Source of the DNA: Curvularia sp. ZM96
Lineage: Eukaryota > Ascomycota > Dothideomycetes > Pleosporales > Pleosporaceae
Length of the DNA stretch: 64,000 bases
Direction: 5' to 3'
NCBI GenBank assembly: GCA_022457065.1
Contig: JAJGBQ010000006.1
Span: 992,001-1,056,000 of the forward strand
Shown here: piece by piece, positions 22,401 through 33,791 of the stretch
Position numbering within the stretch: position 1 is the stretch's first letter
Layout: each line of letters starts with the position of its first letter
Notes under the pieces: generated by a model
Databases searched by the model: none
What the model was told of the DNA's origin: nothing
The model's input: the letters and a program-made list of their open reading frames with translations, nothing else
Translations under genes and position numbers: made by a program

Positions 22401-23710
22401 TCACGCATCCCATCCGTCCCAAGTTGCGTAGATTTGCTTGAGACGGGCCTGTTCGTCTGGGCCGGCGAAGATTGAGTCGACTACTCGCTCACACAGCTCT
22501 CGGACTTGACGATGGTCGAGCTCAAAGTGTGTTGCCGCGAGATAATACTCGTTTGATAGCGGACTGCAAAAGACGCCAGTATCATCGGTCTGCAAACACA
22601 TCAGTTACCACCGGCGTCACACCAGGCCATGGAGCAAAACATACGGCCAAGGCAACGGGAACCGTGCTATGTCTCCACATTCCAAAGTGGTGATCCGAAT
22701 AGGTGCCCGTGATCATCTTGGCATGGACGTTGCAGCTGAGACATAGCTCGACGCCAATGTTGCGTTGTTTAATCATGGCTTGAAACTCGTCCTTGACATG
22801 TATGACGTGACCCAGTCTGTCGGGCATCCACGAAAGCAGCGTATGCAGCTCCGTGTCGGAAGCCGAGAGCTGGCTTTCGGCAAAGTGGAGTGTAATCTTG
22901 AGGCCGGCAGCCTTTGCTCGCGCAACGGCGTCGCCAAAGATACGAACGTCGCCTTTGGCCGGGTCACCACAGAGGTCAATGCCCACGACCCCGGCAGACT
23001 GGTACTTGATGGCAAGATCGACAACGTGTTCCGCCTCGTCGGCCGTGTTGCGGCGGTCGATGGAGAGGATGAGAAAGGCACGCATGGAGTTTGTGCTGTC
23101 GGCGTTGTGCGCCCTGAAGACGTCTAGCACGGTTTTCACATAGTCATCCTTGGAGACACCTTGGTCGGCAATGGCTCTTGGGGTCGTGCGGAGCTCCGTG
23201 TACACGACTCCATCCTGTTGGAAATCGTGTAGCACACTTTTGGTTGAGTACCTGGGCTCGGTCAAACCCTAGGGCGGCGTGGCCATGGGGCCGGACAACG
23301 TACTCGATGCTAGGCAGATCACTGCACAGGCGGTAGATGTATGACGAAAACAAGGGGAAGAATCTAGCATTGGGATTGAGTGGTTGCTAGCGTCAGACGA
23401 GCATGCGGCGGCCGGGACCGAAGCTTACGTTTTGATGTCATAGTCGACCTTGCCGGGAGGGATGGCGACTAGAGGATCTTGCAGGTCGAAGTCCGGACGG
23501 CGTGCGTTGCGGGTTGTCCAGATGTCGTGCAGACACTGACGGCTGATGCTGCCGGTAAGATGAGCATGAAGCTGAGTCGTGGCGTTAGTGGCGCTGGGAA
23601 GCGAGCCTAGGGAGTGGGCCAGGGGGAAGACACAAGCAGAAAGAGCACTGCACCTCAATCTTGGGCAGGCGCCTGGCAAAGGCGAGATCGACGGGCGGGC
23701 GGGCGGCCAT
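22401..23710 (-). CDS. Adenosine deaminase-like protein (N6-methyl-AMP deaminase type)
   Basis: Five exons (23710-23654, 23571-23429, 23363-23304, 23251-22645, 22589-22401) encode 351 residues. Metal and catalytic motifs of the adenosine deaminase superfamily are in order: ELHAHLTGS with the HxH pair near residues 21-23, TLHFAES, the histidine pair in LGHVIH, and TDDTGVF with the Asp-Asp pair, which is restored only when the last 55-bp intron is removed. The MAARPPVD start, short N-terminus and TELRTTPR segment match the ADAL/MAPDA branch, known in other eukaryotes to deaminate N6-methyl-AMP to IMP, rather than classical adenosine deaminase. No signal peptide is seen; it is expected to be cytosolic. 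It is divergent from the Gbeta gene. Confidence 0.9.
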
Positions 23711-24512
23711 GAGGAGAGCACGACGAAGTTCGGTGGCGCTTCCAGAGTTTCTCGAAGCGAAGCATGGAATCAATATTCGATGGCCGCTCTTGGGCGCCGC
23801 GGCGGACGAGGCCAGGCGGAGGCCAGGCGTCGGAGAGCCAAAACAGGCAGCTCGCTCGTGATTGGCTGCGCGCCCGTCGGCAGGCCCAAAAGAGGAGGCG
23901 CGCTGCAGGAGATTGCAGCAGGCGCGCCTTGTTGGTCAAGTGTGCGCAGCGCATAGGGGACGACGACGCTGAAAAGGGCCGCGCCCTCGCCCTCGCCCGC
24001 TGCCGCCCTCACGCAAACACATACAGAAAACGCACACACGCACGTCGTCTTCTCATTGCGCAAGCCAAAAAGCCCCTCACTGCAATCATCATCGTCGTCG
24101 TTCGCCCGCAATACTGCCGTGCGGCGCACACCCTTGTCCACAGCCGACCGCGACGAACGGCCTCTGATCTTCAGCGCTCGCTGGCGTTCTCGGCTAGGCC
24201 AAGCTTGAGCTCACCCCCGGGCCGCTCTGTAACCTCGCCCATCTCCAAAGCCCTCGCATCCCTTCCCATCCTCACGCAACGACCGTCTGCCTCTCTGCCA
24301 GCCGCCGAACCTCCGCGCCAGCAATTGACTTCGCTCTGCGCGTCTCTCTCTTTTGCTGCTGCTGTTGCTGCTGTCGCTTGTGCATCGCTCTCTCAGGTGC
24401 CGCCTCACCCGCCCGGCTCCACAGTGCTTCTTCGCACGCCCCTGGATCCGCCCGTCTCGCCATTTCGCGCTTCCCGCCATCTGCTTCTGACCCGTAACCA
24501 CCGTCTGTCCAC
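23711..24512. promoter_or_regulatory. Shared divergent promoter, deaminase-like / Gbeta
   Basis: 0.8 kb lies between the start codons of two divergent genes. The half nearest the Gbeta gene is rich in C and CT runs, as in strongly transcribed fungal leaders. A 253-residue frame runs through it on the plus strand but is S/R/P-rich, has no domain and overlaps the Gbeta start in another frame, so I treat it as noncoding. Promoter function is inferred from position. Confidence 0.5.
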
Positions 24513-25797
24513 ATGGCCGACATGAACCAGGAGACCATACAACAGAAGATTCAGCTCGCCCGTCGCGACGCCGAGGCGCTCAAGGACCGGATAAAGCGCA
24601 AGAAGGACGAGCTCGCTGATACCACCCGTACGTGCCCCCTCAAAACACTGCGCCCTCTACGTGTACCCTGCTAACACGGCACCATCTCAGTTCGCGATGT
24701 CGCCAGAGACCGTGTCGAGGCCCTGCCGCGCCTCACCATGAAGACGAAGCGCACCCTCAAGGGCCATCTCGCCAAGATTTACGCCATGCACTGGTCGACG
24801 GACCGCCGCCATCTCGTCTCGGCCTCGCAGGACGGCAAGCTCATCATCTGGGACGCCTACACGACAAACAAGGTCCACGCCATCCCCCTCCGCTCCTCGT
24901 GGGTCATGACGTGCGCCTACTCGCCCTCGGGCAACTACGTGGCCTGCGGTGGTCTCGACAACATCTGCTCCATCTACAACCTGTCGGCGCGGGAAGGCCC
25001 CACACGCGTCGCCCGCGAACTGTCTGGCCACTCGGGCTACCTCAGCTGCTGCCGATTCATCAGCGACAAGCGCATCCTCACATCCTCGGGTGACATGACG
25101 TGCGTGCTGTGGGATCTCGAGACGGGCTCCAAGGTCCACGAGTTCGCCGACCATCTCGGAGACGTCATGAGCTTGAGCATCAACCCGCTCGATCACAACC
25201 AGTTTGTGTCTGGCGCGTGCGATGCCTTCGCCAAGCTGTGGGATATCCGACAGCAGAAGTGCGTGCAGACTTTTGCCGCCCACGACTCGGACATCAACGC
25301 CATCCAGTTCTTCCCCAACGGAAATGCATTCGGTACCGGCTCCGACGATGCCTCGTGCCGCCTGTTCGATATCCGTGCCGACCGCGAGCTGGCCTCCTAC
25401 CAGGTATGCGCCTAGAATGGACATGAACGGTTTTTGTGTATTTGATTACTAATGTGCACTTGGCAGATTCCCGAGCCTGTTTGTGGCATCACGTCGGTAG
25501 CCTTTTCCGTTTCCGGCCGCCTGCTGTTTGCTGGTTACGACGACTTCGAGTGCAAGGTAAGGACAAGATTGGCTTGTCTCCGAATCCACGTGCTAACGGC
25601 TTTTCAGGTCTGGGACGTATTGCGCGGCGAACGTGTGGGCACGCTGCAAGGTCACGACAACCGAGTCAGCTGTCTGGGTGTCAGTAACGATGCGCTCAGT
25701 CTCTGCACTGGTTCATGGGACTCCATGGTAAGTCATGTTGTGCACCGGCGGCAATGGACCGTGGCTAACAGTCGCACAGCTGCGCATCTGGGCCTAA
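24513..25797 (+). CDS. sfaD: Heterotrimeric G-protein beta subunit
   Basis: Gbeta forms the beta-gamma dimer that signals from G-protein-coupled receptors to mating, conidiation and growth pathways at the plasma membrane. Five exons (24513-24627, 24691-25403, 25467-25556, 25608-25727, 25780-25797) with introns of 51-63 bp give 351 residues. The N-terminal coiled coil (about 1-40) that pairs with Ggamma is followed by seven WD40 blades, visible as repeated WD/LWD/IWD ends such as KLIIWDAYTT, CVLWDLETG, KLWDIRQQK and the terminal LRIWA. The last exon is only 18 bp. The length agrees with other fungal Gbeta proteins (about 350-360). The symbol follows the Aspergillus name. A phosducin-like gene lies 2.1 kb downstream on the same strand. 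Confidence 0.97.
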
Positions 25798-27888
25798 GCG
25801 CACCACCCAACGACTGAATACCCACGACGCCATGTAACGACGCCAAAGCGAACGTGTGCGCCTACTCTTAATATTGGCAAACTACAATCGACGACTGCAA
25901 ACTTCCCAAGCCCTGGCATACCATACCCCCTTTTTGCATCTTACTTTCCAGGAGTCTTTTGCGAGCTACTCTACTTACAAGAATATAATACACAGCAACC
26001 CTTGAAAAACACATCGACGCGGCTGTCTGGCCACGCGGTGTTTAGGCGCCCGGAAACCTTTTCTTTTGTGCTTGAGATTCTTTTACCCTTTTTTCTTTCT
26101 TTTTTCTTCTTCTCTTGCCTTGTCCTTTTCTTTTCTTCTACGCTCGTCATGCCAGTGGTGTGGCGGGCATTGTTGGGCAAGGCGAGTGTTTGGGTCGCAC
26201 TTGCGTGTTCATGTCTTTGCGGGCTGGTGAGCGTACACGAGCAAGATGATGTCTATCTTTGTTTGAGGTGCGGACATTGTATTCTCTTTGCGTTCTACCT
26301 GATGTCTAAAAAGCGGCCGGCTGTTCTTGCACTTTGGTGGGATGGTGGTGGTGGAGAAGGAGAGGATGGGGGAAAGGTGTGTGTGTGTGTGTGCAAGGAG
26401 ACTTTAGGAGTGCATATTTCGGATCTTGGGTGCGTGGAATGACTTTGTAATTTCCATTCATGGGGAGTGATGGGATGTATCATGGCTGCCTGGTGCATGG
26501 AATTTCAATGTGTACGATTTGACTGGGTTGTGTGAAGACGAAATGGCGGGTGCTCGAGCTTACTTCGTAGGTATTTCGTAGTTAGCGAGTTTCCATGTAC
26601 TTGTTTTTTATGCTGATTGCACAGCGCCGTGACGGTTGTTATGGTGAGCGAGCAGGGCCGCGGCATTGTGTAGGATGCGAGATGACCGTCCGTGCCTGGA
26701 ATGGGGTGACGTGCGAGATGGGCAGTTGAGGGTGCGGAGGGAGTCACGGGAGTGGTGGAACCGGGTTGTCCCCGGATCCTAAAGCAGCCGAGCACCACAC
26801 CGCCATGTGTATGGATGAGCGGTAAGGGATGGAACAGGTCCAGGGTCTCCGGACAGCATTCTCGTCTTGGCTCGACTGAGTTTGGCTCGCGCCTAGTAAG
26901 CGTTGAGGGAAAAAGGAGAGGGTCGGCATTCAGCAGGTAGCGTTGGCGCAATGCGATGGCTGCAGGTGGGAAATGATGGGTCCAAGCAAACGACATGCAC
27001 GCAGCTGCAAGGCATTAACGGTCGCCTGAGGCATTGACAGCCGCACGACGAGCACCCGCCCTGTGCGCAGCAGGCGGAGAATAAACAAGAGCTCAGTGGC
27101 AGCTTGATGCTTCCAGAAGGCCAGTCGAAGGCGCGCATAACTGCAGCGGCCCCACCGCCATGCAGCAGGGGTGCCGAGCAGATCTATCCTCGCAACCGCA
27201 CCTTGTCAGCACGCGCGTGCACACAGCCCAAACTCTATCACTGCAGGTGCCGGGCATCGCGGTGCAGCTGAAACGGGCCATGATGTACATGAGGAGCGAG
27301 CCACGGCGCCCAAGTGACGGCTGTCCGGGCGCTGCGGCGAGGGACGACTGTCGAGATGGAAACAAGGCGCCAACAGACGAGTAGCAGGCCATGTTTCAGC
27401 CCTCGACAGGCTGCGTATGCCCGGAGCCACCGGCGGGGGCAGCTGGCAGCCTATTGGGCGAGTAAGCAGCAGCGCACGTTTCGCACCTCGAGGGCCGTTT
27501 CGAGCAAGGCAGACGCTTTGCGCGCCCGCCGCTCCGCCACGCCCAGGTGCGGAGTCGCTGCTGCCCTGGCGTGCCTGTCCGGTCATCCACCAGCCCTAGC
27601 CAGCCCTAACTGTGCCCTTCTCCCACGCCGGGCCCGGCACTTTGGCTGCACCACCGTCCAATCACCGGCCTGAAACCGCGCTCGGCTGCTAAAATAGCCC
27701 CGCCAAGCCCTGTCATCCATCAGGCCTACATCCCAGACACCCCCAAACCGCACTCCCAGCAACCTTGCACACGTACCCCTTCCTTTTTTACCACCCACGC
27801 GTCACCCGACACCCTCGAGAGCTGCCCTCCCTGCATACATATAATCCTCCCAGTCCCACCCGTCTCCGCTCTTCTTCTTTTTTCCGAT
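25798..27888. other. Gene-free stretch between Gbeta and phosducin-like genes
   Basis: 2.1 kb containing the Gbeta 3' UTR and the phosducin-like promoter. A T/C-rich tract at 26060-26135 and a GT run near 26379-26392 are simple-sequence features. Open frames of 60-160 codons appear on both strands, mostly overlapping each other, and none shows a domain. The final 100 bp before 27889 are CT-rich leader. Confidence 0.45.
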
Positions 27889-28836
27889 ATGAATAACCCC
27901 TCGTCCGCCTCTTCCGCCGCTCAAGACGAATTCAACGAGCTCTTCCGTGACAAGGACACGGACACCAGACACCCCGAAGACCGCGACAACGACAGCGACG
28001 TCTCTGAGCCAGAGTCCCCCGGTGCTGCCGCCGACTACCTCGAGAAGATTGACACCGACGACGAGCTCGAGATACCCGCAGACATGCGCGCCAACTACTA
28101 CATGCCCAACCGCCGCTCAGAGGCCAACACCGGCCCCAAGGGCGTCATTGCCGATGCCCAGGCCTTTGAGCAGGCCAAGAAGCAGGCCAGGCGCTTCACC
28201 TGGAAGAAGAACTCGCCCCCCGCCTCGTACTCGGTCTCTGCCTACCACGACGAGAAGGCCTCGAGTGACGACGACGTCGACGAGGGCTTCATGCGCCAAT
28301 GGCGTGAGGCCCGCCTGAAGGAGCTTCAGAATGTCGGTGAGAAGATGCGGTCGAGGACAAATAGCCCTAGCCGTCGTCTCTACGGCACAATGCCTTTGGT
28401 CGATGGCGAGGGTTACCTGGATGCTGTGGACAAGACGGCCTCGGGCACTACCGTTGTTGTCTTCATCTACAACACCGACGTAAGCACACTCCCCATCTTC
28501 ACTCCTCTGATCCATTGCTGACATGACATCAGCCAAGGGCCCAAGTCTCCAAGCTGTTTGAGATGACCATGCGCGAAGTAGCAAAGCGCAACGACACTGT
28601 CCGCTTCGTCAAGATGGACAATGCCGATGCTGAGATTGAGGATGCTGGTGTACCTGCCATCCTGGCCTACAAGGGTGGCGAGAAGTTTGCCGACATTCTC
28701 GCGCTTGTCGACCAGTTTCCTGATGACTGCGAGCTCAGCGCTGTCAGCCTTGAAACCATCATGAGGCAGTAAGTCCATCACATGCTAGTATGATCGACAC
28801 TCAGCTGACTGGTAACCTAGACATCGCATCCTCTGA
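27889..28836 (+). CDS. phnA: Class I phosducin-like protein (Gbeta-gamma chaperone)
   Basis: Phosducin-like protein assists folding of Gbeta with the CCT chaperonin and assembly of the Gbeta-gamma dimer in the cytosol. Exons 27889-28479, 28533-28768 and 28821-28836 encode 280 residues; the last exon supplies only the ending RQHRIL. The family helix-1 motif TGPKGVIADAQAFEQAKK (about residues 84-101) identifies class I members that bind Gbeta. The C-terminal half is thioredoxin-like (TTVVVFIYNTD, then VRFVKMDNADAE, then VPAILAYKGGE) without a redox CXXC, as in the family. The N-terminus is acidic and serine-rich. The symbol follows the Aspergillus nidulans gene and assumes orthology. Confidence 0.92.
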
Positions 28837-31800
28837 AGAGTTCATCTGCACAATTGCTGTATTGAAACGCTCACTCCCCCAGCGTCGACCATGACGCCAT
28901 TTTGGCTCCTGGTCCTGTGCACTCACCGTTGACTCGGTACCATGTCGGCTCTATTATGCCCACTGGCCTTTTTTAGGGCTGGGCCCTGGCGAGTTTCAGC
29001 ATCTACTGTACACACTCGCCTCGGGCATTCTAGTCTCCGCTACGCCACTGGTGACTCTTCTAGCGTCCCACAGACCGAGTCACGCTTGGGCCCTTTTCAG
29101 AGCCATGTACATCTGCCTCACGATATCCTTTGCACGACTGTTTTCTTTTGTTTTTATCCAGCATTGTTACATACTGTCTTATATCCAACAACTGAGAGAG
29201 ACATATCTCCTCGTGAAGAGAGAGACTACTCTTTGTACATTAGCATGTCCCGGCGTTGAAAGGGGGTTTTTTAGATCAAGGGTACGATATAGACCAGGCT
29301 GTCTGTCATGACAAACGATATTGGGGATGCGCTATCAGCTTTACTCATGATGGATGGGTATTTTTAATCCAAAAATTATTCATCTCCACCTACCATGTAT
29401 AACTTTGAGCGCTCTACCTGCCTTTTGGTGTCATCTTTTCTTTTTTTAGATCAGGCACTCCAGTTTCCACAGACGAAAGGCTGGCGCGGCTATAGCGGCC
29501 GCTGGTCTGAGCGTTGTTCACAACTTGCTCGCTCGCTTGTACTCGGATAGGCGCAGGCCGTGACGGAACCATGCTCTGTTTTTGCAATGTTCGGTCTTGG
29601 TATGGTGATCCTTTGTCTTCTGGGGAAAGTCCACCGGCTGAGCGATGATTGTGGTCATCTATCTATCTAATCAAGTAAAATGAAACCAGCTCACTCCAAG
29701 TGCATAAGTAGTCATGTGCATTCATACCGGCGGTGTGGTAGGTGTTGCCATGCAGATGAATGTGACAAACAGATTGGATGTACATGGCCAGATTATGGCA
29801 TTGGATGGTTGTATCACGGTGAAAGAAGTGCCGCTTCATGCTTCAGACGGTATTCCAGGAGACAGGCAAGGGCTGAGATGCGAGTATACAGAGTGCTACT
29901 GCTGAACAATCCACGCAAGTGGCCAACAAAGGGGTCCTGGAAGTGACTCCGATACCCAAAAAATATAAACGATGGAAATCTCCAGGATAAAGGGCGTTTG
30001 GAGTACTTTCGCCCCTGTGGAAGTACGGCCCCAACTTCGTCTCGTTGCACAATCTACCATTGAAAAAGAAAAACCCCGGGGGACACTTCCAAGTAATAAT
30101 GAGCGCAGGTTCCTTCCCGATGCAGCAAACGGGCGAAATTACATACCTGCACGACTAAAAACAACCCTGACTGTGTTTTCCACAGGGAGAATCAATCAAA
30201 CTAGCCCAGGCTGAGGTCATCTAGTGCGCCTGGAGAGATACCTGCTGAAGTCTTCTTCGTATGGCCACAATAACTTCCATGTGGGGCATTCTGCGACAAT
30301 CTAACCCAGTCCCCCATGGCTCTTCTTCATCAACACGGGAAGTGAAGGAAAGACAGAGCGGTAAGGTGCTTCATGTAGAGAGAGAGAGTATGCATGAGCT
30401 GTATACGCGCTGTGAGCGCAGCGATGCTTTCCAGTCGTTTTCCTAAATGAAAAAATGACTGATAAAAAACCCTCGTTCCTCTCTCGTTTGGGGAAAAAGG
30501 ACTCTGATGCAGGCTTCTCACATCTCAGCCACCACTTACTGTACTACGCATGGCTTTATGGGGCAAGCGTCACTAGGCAGGTTACTCTGAGCCCGCATAA
30601 GAGTCGACGAGAAACCCACGTAACTCATCTAGAAATTGAGATAGTTTTCCAAATGGACCATCTATTCTAAAGCTACACGGGACGGCCGATGTGAGAAAGA
30701 GAGACGTACTAAGTCCCTAGGTTGGTAGTATCTTATTCAAAAGGTAAGTTGCTTTCAACTCTCAACGAAAGACACTATGATCACATGTGCATAGACTAGT
30801 TGAGAGAATTAGAAAAGAAAGAAAAGAGGGGGAGAATGAATATGGCTACTATCTTGTTGACTCAAATGAGGAAGTGGAGGGAACTTGCGAAGTGAGATTT
30901 CCGACTACAGTGGATAAATAAGAGGGAGAAACGGGGTCAAGTATGTAGAAAAAAAAATGCTTGAATGATTATCAAGACTGATGATAGGAAAGAGATTAGT
31001 TAGACTTGATTCGGGGAAAGTGCAGGAGACAGTCACGTGATGCGGTCTTGGGTCGGTAGGTTGCGAGGCGGGGATGTCATCTGACATAAGCTCAACACAA
31101 CCGTCGTAGAGTATGTCGGAAAGGGGGCTATTGAAGTGATTGGAATTTACTCCAAACCTAGATCAGAGTTTAGCTTGGTTTAGGGTAGATTGATCTCTGA
31201 CAAAAGGCACATACTTCCTGTGTAATCATTTGATCTCCATAGGGCAGCAAGTCTCACAACAAGAATTCTCTCAAAAGCTACACCACTCCTCTACTCTATT
31301 ACACCAACATACTTAGTCACTAGCCATGTATGTATGCACATCACTAATCAACCGCTCAATCAATTCAGGACAAAACGCAGCGTCAAGTTTAACATGGCAT
31401 TTGATTTTGCACCCCACTCAACTACTTCACTACGCCCAAAAGTTAATAGCAAAAAAGACAGCCCTTTTGACGCCAGAATTTTTCAACCAAGATGCTAATA
31501 ATGCTTCGCTTTCCAAATAACAATAAAAATGGAGACAATGGTATAGTTGGTTTCTTCCGCACACTCTCTCACTCGCTCTCTCTCTCTTCCTCATTTGTTA
31601 TTGTTTGCCTTTGCAGGCTTTGCTTCACAGGTCTTCAGCACCTCAGCACTATCTTTTCCTTTTTTTGTTGCCAGAGAAGAAGCATTCTGATTGATAGTGG
31701 TGGAAAGTGGGTAATACTAGTGTAAACTTGGTTGTTGATGATGTGGTATCCAGTAGTCGTGTCGCTCATTAATTAAAGCACCTTTGAAAAAGATTATGAC

Positions 31801-31961
31801 AAAAGAGGAAAAAGACATAGAGAACAGCAATTGCCCAGCGCCATGCGATATGCAGCCAGAAGATGATGGAGAATCCAACTAACGATGATGATGTTGATGT
31901 TGATGATGATGATAATGATGATGATGATTTGGGAAACAATAAAAAGGATGATCCAGACATC
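28837..31961. other. Large gene-free region
   Basis: 3.1 kb between the phosducin-like gene and the stop codon of samB. It holds at least the two 3' UTRs. Small frames exist (for example 29680-29946 on the plus strand, cysteine-rich at its start) but lack signal peptides, domains or a plausible spliced extension. CT and simple-sequence tracts occur near 31560-31600, and a GAT-triplet tract lies at 31885-31930. A noncoding RNA or small secreted-protein gene is possible but unsupported. Confidence 0.4.
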
Positions 31962-33791
31962 CTAGGTAGCAGCAACGCACCAGTGGCGGTGGAAGACCCA
32001 TGCGCTCTTCTGGCACTCTTTGCTGCAGTACTTTGTCCGCCGGCAGCGACGGCACTTGGCAAACTGGCGTGTGTACTCTTCCCAGCGTCCACACTGGTAG
32101 TAAGCACACTGCCGGATGCCACCACGCGAGTCGTCTTTCCGGCAGAGGTTGCGCATAACAACACTTGCCCAGTACTGCATGTCTGATGTGTGGTGGCGGA
32201 CGGTGAATTGCTCGACAAGAGGGAAGATGTTGAAGTCATCGGGAAGTTCGTATTCCTCCAGCTCTTCCTCCTCCTCTTCGCCGGCCTTGGGAGTAGGTGT
32301 CTCTCCATCTAGCAGCTCAATGCCAATTTTGAGTTTAGGTACCAGATGAGATTTTTGGAAGTAGGACCGCAGATTGCAGTACTTTGACACATAGGCCAGA
32401 AGCTGCAAAGACATGAGCACGTCCTCGTCGCGGGGCATGGCAGCAAGCACGCTGGCCGAGGCGTTGCGTTCCTGCGCATAGCGTGGGTACCATGGGGGCG
32501 GGGGGTTGGTGTTTACAACGTTGATGGTGGGAGGCATGGGAGAGAAGCCCGTAATGGGGTTGTTGGGTGGTGTGTTGGTCGGGTTGATGATACTGCCATC
32601 AAGCGCTGGACGGTGAGTAATGTTGAAGGTCTCATTGTTCTCGTCGGTGCCCTCGGAAGGCGCCGCAATGGGAACGGGCGTGTTGCCTGCATCGAGCATC
32701 TCTGCGTTGGCGACAATATCGGCCATGTTGATTTCGTTGTTTTGGATGCCTACGATTGGCTCGTTGACGGCCGGGCTGGCCGCGGCGGGAGCCTCTACCG
32801 ACATGTCATCTTGCGGCGCTTCGAGATCCGACTCGCCAGAAACGGATAATTGATGTCGGATGGATGGCCGGCGACGGGTTCTGGCCAGCCCCGCCCTTGG
32901 GCTCGTCTGGCGTGCCTGCGGGGCACTTGGCGTCGTGGGCGATTCTGGTTGGGAGGTCACCTCGCCCTGCAGGGCAGGGAGCATGGAGGGCAGGCGATCA
33001 GCATCTCGCACCGGGCGTAGCGCGAAAGCGTCGTTGGTTGCGTCCATGGAGGGCAGAGCAGTAACCAAGGGCTGGGTGAGGTTGCGTGTGTTGTTGGCTG
33101 GGGCGCCAAACAGCTGTGCTCGGCCTTCGTGGCTGCGATGGTGATGGTGGTGAGGGGGCCGGCCGCGGGCAAAGGTGGTGCGCTCGGGTGGTGAGCTGAG
33201 GGAGAAGGACGGGATGGGAGTGGCTTCGGCCAGTGGTGCCTCGAGGGGCCGGGGAATCTCGATGGGGGGAGGGACGGTACGTCGTGGTCGGTCGGCTCGG
33301 TGGGCAGAGCTAGAGGCGGCTTCGCCAGTGCGTGACGAGTGGTGGCGGCTCGATGCTCCCAGACGCGACGACTTGTGCATCTCGGCGGCCTCTGCTCTTG
33401 CCCGCATCTTGTCGACGACCTTGATGTAGTTGTCGAGAATGGAGGCGATGACGGGCACCATGTCGGCCTCGACGACACGCGTCCTGACGTTCTCGGAGCC
33501 CCGTACGCCGATGTTGAAGATGCACTGGAAGGCCAGGTTCCACTTCCACATGTCCATCATGTCCTTGCTGCGGCCCTCCTTGAGGATGCATATTAGGCGT
33601 TCGATGCCGCCGTCGACGGTCAGGATGTCGCGTATGCGGGCGGACGAGGTGGTGAGGTAGGCGAGGTGGTTGAGCGAGTTGATGAGCGGGAGGGTCGATG
33701 TGCAGTCGAGGGCGCGGCGGTCGTAGAGGGCGGTGGTGATGCCGACCGAGGCCTTGTTGGCATTGGGGATGCTGAAGTTGACTTCGCGCAT
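31962..33791 (-). CDS. samB: MYND zinc-finger protein SamB/Mub1
   Basis: One exon encodes 609 residues. The N-terminal third is helical and armadillo-like (from REVNFSIPNANKASVGITTA to about residue 125), the middle is disordered and rich in proline and arginine, and the C-terminus carries a MYND zinc finger with Cys/His spacing C..C...CRRC..YCSKECQ...H...C (about 561-605). This is the architecture of Aspergillus SamB and yeast Mub1. Yeast Mub1 acts with the Ubr2-Rad6 ubiquitin ligase, and SamB affects septum and metula development in Aspergillus. The N-terminal MREVNFSIPN is typical, which fixes the start. It is divergent from the CorA-type gene. Confidence 0.92.
   Translation of the reverse strand: MREVNFSIPNANKASVGITTALYDRRALDCTSTLPLINSLNHLAYLTTSSARIRDILTVDGGIERLICILKEGRSKDMMDMWKWNLAFQCIFNIGVRGSENVRTRVVEADMVPVIASILDNYIKVVDKMRARAEAAEMHKSSRLGASSRHHSSRTGEAASSSAHRADRPRRTVPPPIEIPRPLEAPLAEATPIPSFSLSSPPERTTFARGRPPHHHHHRSHEGRAQLFGAPANNTRNLTQPLVTALPSMDATNDAFALRPVRDADRLPSMLPALQGEVTSQPESPTTPSAPQARQTSPRAGLARTRRRPSIRHQLSVSGESDLEAPQDDMSVEAPAAASPAVNEPIVGIQNNEINMADIVANAEMLDAGNTPVPIAAPSEGTDENNETFNITHRPALDGSIINPTNTPPNNPITGFSPMPPTINVVNTNPPPPWYPRYAQERNASASVLAAMPRDEDVLMSLQLLAYVSKYCNLRSYFQKSHLVPKLKIGIELLDGETPTPKAGEEEEEELEEYELPDDFNIFPLVEQFTVRHHTSDMQYWASVVMRNLCRKDDSRGGIRQCAYYQCGRWEEYTRQFAKCRRCRRTKYCSKECQKSAWVFHRHWCVAAT

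Noticed and set aside
23764..24525. 253-codon plus-strand frame
   Set aside because: It overlaps the Gbeta start in another frame, is low complexity and lies in the divergent promoter region.
24687..25424. 245-codon minus-strand frame
   Set aside because: Antisense shadow of the Gbeta WD40 exon.
26505..26996. 163-codon minus-strand frame between Gbeta and phosducin-like genes
   Set aside because: No recognisable domain and overlapped by several alternative frames.
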